11,890 bases of DNA, from positions 1 to 11,890 of the forward strand of contig CABVBR010000052.1 of the NCBI GenBank assembly GCA_902496645.1, given 5' to 3'. This stretch comes from an uncultured Collinsella sp. Its GTDB lineage: Bacteria; Actinomycetota; Coriobacteriia; Coriobacteriales; Coriobacteriaceae. The notes beneath the pieces are model-generated. The model was not told where the DNA came from and did not search any database. It saw only the letters and a program-made list of their open reading frames with translations. Position numbers and translations under genes: made by a program. How positions within the stretch are numbered: the stretch's first letter is position 1; each line of letters begins with the position of its first letter. Of the stretch, positions 6,509-11,890 are shown in pieces.

Positions 6509-7949
6509 AATGGTTAGGGTCAGCGGTATTAGTAGAGTCGGCAAGCGTTATGCCAAGGATGTGCTCCAGGGTATCGAGCAGCTCATGCGGCATGGTCGAT
6601 ACCACATGTACCTCGGCGCCGCGAGCTTCAAGGCTTGCGAGTAAATCGTCACGATGATACTCGTCAAGCGTCATGCCGTCAGCGTTGAACATGAGCTTAG
6701 GCACAAAGAGCATAACCCCCGACAGATCTTGCGGCAGCTGCTCCAGGATATCGCTCGCGACGATGAGGCCGGTTACGTCCACGTTGCCGCCAAAGTAGCG
6801 GTTCTTGATGGCTGTGACGGTGCCGTCGAGCCCCTGCGGAGACTCCACGAAGCGCGCCACGGTGTCGCGTGCGCTGGCGCCCGAGAGGCACAGCAGGCGC
6901 TGGCCACGGGCGGCGATGGCCTCGCGAACGTGGGCCAAGCGCTCGGCATCTGCGGCAAGCACGTCGTCCGTCTCGTCCAGATACGAGCGGATCATGCCGA
7001 TGCCGTCGTAGTACTGCGGGTAGCCGTCGTAAAAGTCCGCCTCGGGCGGCTCGATGCCGGCGTCCAGATAGAACTCATCGCTCATCTGGAAGGTGTGGCG
7101 GCCAAAGCGCTCGTAGGCGCGGTCCTGATAGGGCCGGATCATGGCGATGGTTTCGCGCGCGAGCTCGGGCTTGTCGCTGTAGGACCAGCTAAAGCGGTTC
7201 TGGTGCTTGGTAAAGCCGAGCGGAACAATGCCCAGACTCGTGATCTGCTCATGCTCCTCGCAGTAGCGAAGCGTTTTCTCCAGCTCCTCACCGTCGTTCA
7301 TGCCGGGGCACAGGACGATCTGCGCATGGATCTCGATGCCGGCGGCCATGATGGCCTCGAGCACGTCCATGCCGCGCTGGGCGTTGCGGCCCATCATGCG
7401 GCGGCGGACGTCGGGGCTCACGGCGTGGACCGAGACGTTCATCGGGCTCATATTGCGGTCGATGACGTTTTGCACGTCCTCGTCGGTAAGGTTTGTGAGC
7501 GTAACGAAGTTGCCCTGCAAAAAGCTCAGGCGGTAGTCGTCGTCGCGGATATAGAGCGTGGAGCGGCCGCCCTTGGGCAGCATCGTCATAAAGCAGAACA
7601 CGCAGGCGTTAACGCAGGTACGCATGCCATCGAAGATGGGGCCGTCGAACTCCAGGCCCCAGTCCTCGCCGGGAAAGCGATCGAGTTCAACCGGGGTGAC
7701 GGTGCCATCGCGCGGGTCGAAAACCTCAAGCTCGACGGTGTCGTCGTCGGCCTCCCAGAGCCACACGATCATGTCGGTGAGCTGTTCGCCGTTGACCGTG
7801 AGCACGCGCATGCCCGGCTCGATACCCACATCCCATGCGGGCGATTCGGGACGCACGTTCTTGACGAGCGCGCCCTCACCCGGCTCGGGGTCGCGGCTGC
7901 GCCCGTAATCGGCCACCTCGGCGGCGTATGCGGGTACGGTCTGGTCCAT
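6507..7949 (-). CDS. PDZ/radical SAM/DUF512 protein of unknown function
   Basis: A 480-residue protein. Residues about 25-75 resemble a PDZ domain (VRPESPAWDVGIEPGMRVL, then the VNGE turn). A radical SAM-type cysteine cluster follows, CxxxCxxC at C112, C116 and C119, with LPKG and DDDYRLSFLQGN nearby, the signature of the DUF512 (TIGR03279-like) family. The C-terminal DUF512 part has YFGGNVDVTGLIVASDIL at about 385-402. No substrate is established for this family to my knowledge; the cluster implies a 4Fe-4S, S-adenosylmethionine-dependent enzyme, and the PDZ part suggests binding of a peptide or partner. The ATG at 7949 lies 2 nt after the ispH stop; an AAGGAG site is 13-14 nt upstream, a loose spacing. 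An in-frame TTG at 7961 is too close to that site. It lies next to der, as in many Clostridia. Confidence 0.92.
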   Translation of the reverse strand: MDQTVPAYAAEVADYGRSRDPEPGEGALVKNVRPESPAWDVGIEPGMRVLTVNGEQLTDMIVWLWEADDDTVELEVFDPRDGTVTPVELDRFPGEDWGLEFDGPIFDGMRTCVNACVFCFMTMLPKGGRSTLYIRDDDYRLSFLQGNFVTLTNLTDEDVQNVIDRNMSPMNVSVHAVSPDVRRRMMGRNAQRGMDVLEAIMAAGIEIHAQIVLCPGMNDGEELEKTLRYCEEHEQITSLGIVPLGFTKHQNRFSWSYSDKPELARETIAMIRPYQDRAYERFGRHTFQMSDEFYLDAGIEPPEADFYDGYPQYYDGIGMIRSYLDETDDVLAADAERLAHVREAIAARGQRLLCLSGASARDTVARFVESPQGLDGTVTAIKNRYFGGNVDVTGLIVASDILEQLPQDLSGVMLFVPKLMFNADGMTLDEYHRDDLLASLEARGAEVHVVSTMPHELLDTLEHILGITLADSTNTADPNH

Positions 7950-7951
7950 GA

Positions 7952-8836
7952 TTAGCGGCAAAGCTCCTTGATGCGCGCGACGGCGCGTTCGATGTGTTCT
8001 TGCGGGGTGGAAGCGCCGGCGGTGATGCCGATGTGGCGCGCGTCGGCAAACCACTCGGCCTCGAGCTCAGATGCTTCCTCGATATGGTGCGTGCGCTCGC
8101 AGGCGTCGGCGCAAATCTGCGCCAGACGGCGCGTGTTGCCCGAATTCTTGCCGCCCACGATGACCATGCATTCGCAACGGTTGGCCAGCGCGGCAGCTGC
8201 CTGCTGGCGCTCGCTCGTGGCGGCGCAGATGGTGTTGATCACGCGCAGCTCCTGCACGCGCGGGGTGATGGCAGCTACGACCTCTGAAAGGTTCTGAGCG
8301 GTCTGGGTGGTCTGCACGACCAGGCCCACCTTGCCCTTGAGCGTCAGCGCGTCGGCGTCGGCAGCGCAGCTCACGACCTGTGCGTCATCGCCGGCGTGGC
8401 CCAGGATGCCCTCGACTTCGGGGTGGCCCGGCTCGCCCACGACGATCACGCGGTAGCCCTCGCGCACCAGGTGCTCGGCCGCCACGTGGACCTTCTTCAC
8501 GTAGGGGCAGGTGGCGTCGACGACGTTAAGGCCACGCTCGCGAGCGGCATCAATGACCTGCGGCACCACGCCGTGGGCGCGGATGATCACAGTGCCCGAC
8601 GTGGCGTCGTCCAAGGTGTCGGCCAGACCGACGCCTGCCTCGGCGAGCTCGCGTACCACGATCGGGTTATGGATGAGCGGACCCAAGGTATGGACCTGAG
8701 TGCACTCCCCTGCCTGCGGCGCAGCGGCCAGCGCCATATCGAGCGCACGCTGTACGCCGTAGCAGGTGCCGGCGTGGGCAGCGATTTCGATAGTGGGGGC
8801 GTCTGCCTTGCCGGGCACAGCCTCGGCGGTGTTCAT
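7952..8836 (-). CDS. ispH: 4-hydroxy-3-methylbut-2-enyl diphosphate reductase
   Basis: A 294-residue Fe-S enzyme that makes IPP and DMAPP from HMBPP, the last step of the MEP pathway. The three cluster cysteines are C25 (HAGTCYGV), C110 (DATCPYV) and C204 (NTICAATSERQ). Substrate residues are H56 in LGPLIHNP, H88 in RAHGVV, H138 in the GEPGHPEV block (135-142), the QTTQT strip, and GGKNSGNTRRL and AGASTP. The start is uncertain: ATG at 8836 has a GAGGAAG site close upstream and is preferred; ATG at 8851 begins 2 nt after the plsC stop but lacks a good site; ATG at 8881 would overlap plsC by 28 nt. The protein ends soon after ASTP, with no fused ribosomal S1 domains such as some Firmicutes carry. 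Confidence 0.96.
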   Translation of the reverse strand: MNTAEAVPGKADAPTIEIAAHAGTCYGVQRALDMALAAAPQAGECTQVHTLGPLIHNPIVVRELAEAGVGLADTLDDATSGTVIIRAHGVVPQVIDAARERGLNVVDATCPYVKKVHVAAEHLVREGYRVIVVGEPGHPEVEGILGHAGDDAQVVSCAADADALTLKGKVGLVVQTTQTAQNLSEVVAAITPRVQELRVINTICAATSERQQAAAALANRCECMVIVGGKNSGNTRRLAQICADACERTHHIEEASELEAEWFADARHIGITAGASTPQEHIERAVARIKELCR

Positions 8837-8853
8837 GACTTCCTCGTCCATGG

Positions 8854-9582
8854 CTAGAACCTGCCCGGGTGCTCGGCGCACAGGTCATCACGCATGGCGT
8901 AGACGCGACTCATGGCTTCGGACTCAAACCAGGCTAGGCGCTCCTTGCGCTTGAGCTCGGCAGGCGCGTCGGAAAGCGAAATTGACTTGCCGGCGCGGAT
9001 CCAGCACTTTTTGGGGCGCATGATCTTTTTGCCCGCAGGCGTAATATCGGACCAGCCGCAGATGGCGAGCGGGTTGACGGGTGCCTTACCCATCTGGGCG
9101 ATGAGCGCAAAGCCGCCGTGGACCTCGGGCTTGATCTCGCGCGAGCGGATGCGCGTACCCTCGGGGAAGATCAGGACGTCCTCACCGCGCTGCAGCGCAT
9201 GCTGGGCGGCACGCAGGCACTTCATGTCGGCGGTGCCGCGCTCGACGGGAATGCCGCCCACGCGGCTAAAGGCCCAGCGCACGATCTTGCTCTTCGCAAA
9301 CTCGGACTTAAAAATGGGGCGAATGCGGCGGCCGCCAAAGAACAGCGCCGTCTCCACAGCCAGGAGCTCGGCCATCGATGTGTGGTTGCAGATGACCACG
9401 CTGCCGCGGCCTTCCTGGCGCTCAAACAGCAGGTCGCTGTCCTCGACCTTCCAACGCCACATGAGCTTGGAGAAGACCCACAGGATGCCCATAACCACGG
9501 CGACGGTGCCGCGGATGAGCGCCGGGAACTCGGCGTAGGGGGCGTTGTAGTAATCCTCGGGCGTCTGCTTAAACAGGCGCAT
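8854..9582 (-). CDS. plsC: PlsC-type lysophospholipid acyltransferase (1-acylglycerol-3-phosphate acyltransferase family)
   Basis: A 242-residue protein probably making phosphatidate from lysophosphatidate at the membrane. A hydrophobic segment at about 22-41 would anchor it. Acyltransferase blocks in order are NHTSMAE (66-72), KSE (92-94), GGIPVERG (109-116), FPEGTR (139-144) and APVNPLAI (167-174). The first block reads HX4E (H67, E72) where PlsC enzymes normally have HX4D. The other blocks are intact, so an active enzyme is likely, but acceptor specificity cannot be read from sequence. It starts 3 nt after cmk with a near-perfect AAAGGAGGT ribosome site. The cmk-plsC-ispH order is a common bacterial cluster, and plsY and gpsA lie downstream in the same run. 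The symbol is by family; other lysophospholipid acceptors are possible. Confidence 0.9.
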   Translation of the reverse strand: MRLFKQTPEDYYNAPYAEFPALIRGTVAVVMGILWVFSKLMWRWKVEDSDLLFERQEGRGSVVICNHTSMAELLAVETALFFGGRRIRPIFKSEFAKSKIVRWAFSRVGGIPVERGTADMKCLRAAQHALQRGEDVLIFPEGTRIRSREIKPEVHGGFALIAQMGKAPVNPLAICGWSDITPAGKKIMRPKKCWIRAGKSISLSDAPAELKRKERLAWFESEAMSRVYAMRDDLCAEHPGRF

Positions 9583-9585
9583 GGG

Positions 9586-10272
9586 CTACCTCCTTTGGTT
9601 GATGAGGTCCTCGATGATCGAGACGACCTCGTCGATGGTGTGGGCGGTGGAGTCGACATGTACCGCGTCCTCGGCGGGAACGAGCGGCGCGACCTCGCGG
9701 CTGCTGTCGAGCTTATCGCGCTGCTTGAGGGCGTCGAGGGTCTCGTCGACCTCGGCCTCAAGCTGCTCTTCGGTGAGCGGCTGGGCGTCGTTTTGGTGGC
9801 GCTGCAGCACACGGCGACGGGCACGCTCGCGCGGGTCGGCAGTCAGGAAGACCTTGACCTGTGCGTTGGGGAACACGACGGTTCCGATGTCGCGACCCTC
9901 GGCGACGATATCGCGGTCCTCGGCGGCGCGGCGCTGGTGGATGAGCATGGCGGCGCGCACGCCCGGGTAGGCCGAGACCTTGGACACGTTGGCGTCGACC
10001 TGCGGGGTGCGAATGGCGGCCGATGCGTCCTTGCCGTCGATGGTCAGGCGCGTGTCCTCGCCGGTGCCGTTGGTAAAGCGGATCTCGATTTGCTCGGCGA
10101 GGGTGTCAATGGCCGCCTCGTCGTCCAGGTCGATGCCGCGGTCGAGCGCGGCGAAGGTGACGGCGCGATACATGGCGCCCGTGTCGAGCTTGTTAAAGCC
10201 CAGCTGGCGGGCAATCTCCTTGGCGATGGTGGACTTGCCGGAACCGGCGGGGCCGTCGATGGCGACGATCAT
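9586..10272 (-). CDS. cmk: Cytidylate (CMP/dCMP) kinase
   Basis: A 228-residue cytoplasmic kinase that phosphorylates CMP and dCMP with ATP. The P-loop GPAGSGKST is at 7-15, LDTGAMYRAVT at 29-39, EGRDIGTVVFP at 125-135, and the lid/CMP-binding region ends in RDKLDSSREVAPL (185-197). A TADPRERARRR block is at 144-154. Length is normal for the long bacterial form. A longer open frame reaches 10518, but the ATG at 10272 is right because MIVAIDGPAGSGKS is the family N-terminus and an AAAGGAAG site lies 8 nt upstream. It is separated from rluB by 65 nt, the largest gap in the window. Confidence 0.97.
   Translation of the reverse strand: MIVAIDGPAGSGKSTIAKEIARQLGFNKLDTGAMYRAVTFAALDRGIDLDDEAAIDTLAEQIEIRFTNGTGEDTRLTIDGKDASAAIRTPQVDANVSKVSAYPGVRAAMLIHQRRAAEDRDIVAEGRDIGTVVFPNAQVKVFLTADPRERARRRVLQRHQNDAQPLTEEQLEAEVDETLDALKQRDKLDSSREVAPLVPAEDAVHVDSTAHTIDEVVSIIEDLINQRR
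9588..9596 (-). promoter_or_regulatory. Near-consensus ribosome binding site of plsC
   Basis: AAAGGAGGT on the minus strand, with its AGGAGG core 6 nt before the ATG at 9582. It spans the cmk stop codon and is the best Shine-Dalgarno match in the window, suggesting independent loading of ribosomes on plsC. Confidence 0.8.
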
Positions 10273-10278
10273 GCAATG

Positions 10279-10286
10279 CTTCCTTT
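10279..10286 (-). promoter_or_regulatory. Ribosome binding site deciding the cmk start
   Basis: AAAGGAAG on the minus strand, with its core 8 nt before the ATG at 10272. It supports this start over upstream in-frame starts that would lie inside rluB. Confidence 0.7.
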
Positions 10287-10337
10287 CGGTGGTTGACGTG
10301 CTGGTATGGGACGCGGGCGCTGGGGCTTTGCGATTGC

Positions 10338-11309
10338 CTAGCTCGTGTAGTGCTCGCGGTAGGTGTTGCGCTTGGGCGCGGAGCCGTGGCTGCCGTGGTG
10401 ACGCGTGCGACTCGCGGTGTTGGTCGCCGGCGCGGCGCTGCGCTTGGAGCTGGCCTGCTTGGGCGGGATACCGCCGTCTTTGAGGATCTGCACCTCGCGG
10501 TCGGTGAGCTTGCGCCACGAGCCCTTGGCCACATCCTTGAGCTCCAGGCCGGCAAAGTTGCAGCGGTGCAGGCGGATCACCGGGTGGTGAATCTTGCTCA
10601 GCATGCGCTTGACCTGGTTCTTGCGGCCTTCGCGGATGATGACCTCCACGGCGGTGGTGCCGGGCTTAACGCCTTGCGGAGCTACGGCCTCGGCCTCGCG
10701 CGCGTTAATGACGCGGCAGATCGCCGGCTGGCACAGGCCGTCATCGAGCTCGATGCCGCGGCGGAGTGGTTCTAAGTCGCGATCGGTCAGGTTGCCGTCC
10801 ACGAGCGCCTGGTAGGTCTTGTAAACATGCTTGCTGGGGTGCAGCAGATCCTGCGACAGGTCGCCGTCGGTGGTAAAGAGCAAAAGGCCCGTGGTGTCGC
10901 GGTCCAGGCGGCCCACAGGGAACAGGCCCGGAAAGCGGTCGCGCGGGACCAGGTCGGCCACGCAAGGGCGCTCCTGCGGATCGCTCATGGTGGTGAGGTA
11001 GCCGGTCGGCTTGTAGAGCATCAGGTACACGGCGCCCTGGTTGAGCTTGACGGGCATGCCGTCGACCTCGATATGGTCGTGGTCGACGTCGACCTTGGTG
11101 CCCAGTTCGGTCGCGATCTGGCCGTTGACGGTCACGCGGCCGGCGGTCATCAGGTCCTCCGAGCCGCGGCGGCTCGCCACGCCCGCGCGCGCCAAAAAGC
11201 GCTGCAGGCGCATGGTGTGCGGATAGACGGGCTGGACGTCGCCTGCGGGCGTTGTGGCGCCCGTGGCGCTTGTGATGCGCGTCTCCCCTGCTTCGTTAGT
11301 TCTCGTCAT
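10338..11309 (-). CDS. rluB: RluB/RsuA-family 23S rRNA pseudouridine synthase
   Basis: A 323-residue protein. An S4 RNA-binding domain occupies about 33-85 (RLQRFLARAGVASRR, then GRVTVNG). The catalytic domain has the GRLDRDTTGLLLFTTDG motif at 133-149, with catalytic aspartate D136, then LLHPSKHVYKTY and EGRKNQVKRM near its end. This family converts a uridine in rRNA to pseudouridine; RluB (23S) is favoured over RsuA (16S) by the S4 arrangement and the scpB neighbourhood, but the target base is inferred. The last 40 residues are a low-complexity Ser/Arg/Lys/His-rich basic tail that may bind rRNA. The ATG at 11309 has GGAGG 6 nt upstream and overlaps scpB by 14 nt; the frame extends to 11369 without a better start. 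Confidence 0.93.
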   Translation of the reverse strand: MTRTNEAGETRITSATGATTPAGDVQPVYPHTMRLQRFLARAGVASRRGSEDLMTAGRVTVNGQIATELGTKVDVDHDHIEVDGMPVKLNQGAVYLMLYKPTGYLTTMSDPQERPCVADLVPRDRFPGLFPVGRLDRDTTGLLLFTTDGDLSQDLLHPSKHVYKTYQALVDGNLTDRDLEPLRRGIELDDGLCQPAICRVINAREAEAVAPQGVKPGTTAVEVIIREGRKNQVKRMLSKIHHPVIRLHRCNFAGLELKDVAKGSWRKLTDREVQILKDGGIPPKQASSKRSAAPATNTASRTRHHGSHGSAPKRNTYREHYTS

Positions 11310-11890
11310 GCATATCCTCCGAGGTATCACCGGTGGGCAGAAGCTCCTCGCCATCGGTGTCCTCAACATCGGTATCGATCAGTTCGCGCTCTTCGTCCAG
11401 GTCCTCGGCCTGCTCCTCGAGCGTGGACTGAATGCTGCGGCCGCTCAGGCGCTCGCGGATAAACTGGCGCGACTGCTCGTCGGGCGCAAACTGCTCCAAG
11501 TCGGGCAGGTCGTGGGTGGAACGCAGGCCGAACTTCTCAAGGAAGGCGTTGGTCGTGCCGTAGATGATGGCCTGACCGCGTTCGGGGTCGCGGCCGAGTT
11601 CGCGCACCAGGCCCTTGTCCACGAGCGACGCGATGACGCCGTCGGAGTTGACGCCCCGGATGCCCTTGACCATCTCGCGCGTGACGGGCTGGTGGTAGGC
11701 GATGACGGCCAGGGTCTCGAGCGCCGCCTGTGACAGCTTTTGCGTGTCCCAGCTCAACACATAGGCCTCGACCACATCGTGGTAGGCGGGATGCGTAAAC
11801 AAGCGCCAGCCGCCGGCGACCTCGCGCAGCTGAAAGCCGCGGTTGGCCTCCTCGTACTCAACCTTGAGCTCGGCGAGCAGCGACGCGCAC
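11296..11890 (-). CDS. scpB: Segregation and condensation protein B, missing its N-terminus at the window edge
   Basis: The frame is open to the right edge, giving 197 visible residues; roughly 35-50 N-terminal residues probably lie outside. ScpB binds the ScpA kleisin of the SMC condensin and helps chromosome segregation. The visible part begins near the end of the first winged helix and has GFQLREVAGGWRLFTHP, the family hallmark. The second winged helix follows, with LSQAALETLAVIAYHQPVTR, IRGVNSDGVI, LVDKGLVRELGR and the YGTTNAFLEKFGL strand-helix. The C-terminal 45 residues are strongly acidic (20 Asp or Glu). The TTG at 11802 is not a real start, because homology continues upstream of it. 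It overlaps rluB by 14 nt; scpA is expected just upstream of it, outside the window. Confidence 0.95.
   Translation of the reverse strand, partial: CASLLAELKVEYEEANRGFQLREVAGGWRLFTHPAYHDVVEAYVLSWDTQKLSQAALETLAVIAYHQPVTREMVKGIRGVNSDGVIASLVDKGLVRELGRDPERGQAIIYGTTNAFLEKFGLRSTHDLPDLEQFAPDEQSRQFIRERLSGRSIQSTLEEQAEDLDEERELIDTDVEDTDGEELLPTGDTSEDMHDEN
11316..11320 (-). promoter_or_regulatory. Ribosome binding site deciding the rluB start
   Basis: GGAGG on the minus strand, 6 nt before the ATG at 11309 and located within the last codons of scpB. It points to that start rather than the upstream starts inside scpB. Confidence 0.7.

Noticed and set aside
5282..6517. 411-codon plus-strand open frame opposite der
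   Set aside because: Antisense shadow of der: no motifs and the same biased composition as the other shadows. No ribosome site supports it.
6497..6544. Longer N-terminus for Der
   Set aside because: The extra 16 residues have no counterpart in the family and lie upstream of a strong ribosome site for the ATG at 6496.
6654..7955. 433-codon open frame on the plus strand opposite the radical SAM gene
   Set aside because: Its translation is a Gly/Ala/Val/His/Asp/Leu-rich composition with no recognisable domain, typical of the antisense shadow of a high-GC gene. The minus-strand gene has clear family motifs.
9118..10296. 392-codon plus-strand open frame running opposite both plsC and cmk
   Set aside because: It crosses two well-supported genes and their junction, has no domain, and reflects lack of stops in GC-rich antisense frames.
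10273..10337. Possible terminator or riboswitch between rluB and cmk
   Set aside because: There is no GC hairpin followed by a T-run on the minus strand and no known riboswitch core; 65 nt is also too short for most riboswitches.
10273..10518. Fused N-terminal extension on cmk
   Set aside because: The extra 82 codons are an out-of-frame reading of the rluB 3' end, low complexity and basic; the family start and ribosome site are at 10272.
1..11890. Mobile elements, CRISPR arrays, tRNA/rRNA genes, prophage or defence genes
   Set aside because: No transposase, integrase, spaced direct repeats, tRNA-like cloverleaf or phage genes are seen; almost every base is inside a housekeeping gene.

Overview
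The window is one uninterrupted stretch of ordinary, high-GC bacterial core genome. Fourteen genes, all on the minus strand, are packed end to end. Twelve are complete and two are cut by the window edges (scpB at the right, a probable coaBC at the left). Gene order, the actinobacterial look of the proteins and the GC content suggest a member of the Coriobacteriia (Collinsella-like gut Actinobacteria). This is inferred from gene content only; there is no rRNA or other taxonomic marker here.

Read in the direction of transcription (right to left), the layout is: scpB (chromosome segregation), rluB-type pseudouridine synthase, cmk (CMP kinase), plsC-type acyltransferase, ispH (last step of the MEP isoprenoid pathway), a PDZ/radical-SAM/DUF512 protein of unknown function, der (ribosome-assembly GTPase), plsY, gpsA, rpe, a cysteine desulfurase, a NIF3/DUF34 protein, a coiled-coil zinc-ribbon protein, and the start of coaBC. 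The blocks cmk-plsC-ispH and DUF512-der-plsY-gpsA resemble conserved clusters known from Clostridia and relatives, here joined into one run.

The genes fit together functionally. gpsA makes sn-glycerol-3-phosphate, plsY acylates it to lysophosphatidate and a PlsC-type enzyme makes phosphatidate, so most of the phospholipid entry pathway is in this run (plsX is not seen). rluB and der act on 23S rRNA and the large ribosomal subunit. cmk, rpe, ispH and coaBC serve nucleotide, pentose, isoprenoid and CoA supply. The cysteine desulfurase provides sulfur, which the Fe-S proteins IspH and the radical SAM enzyme would need.

Most junctions are between -14 and +18 nt, with two ATGA stop/start overlaps. 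The only longer gap is 65 nt, before cmk. No promoter, terminator, RNA gene, mobile element, repeat array or CRISPR is visible. No new multi-gene system is evident. The points worth a second look are small: an HX4E instead of HX4D catalytic motif in the acyltransferase, a zinc ribbon missing its first cysteine, the uncharacterised radical SAM protein, and TGA stop codons found only at the two ATGA overlaps.
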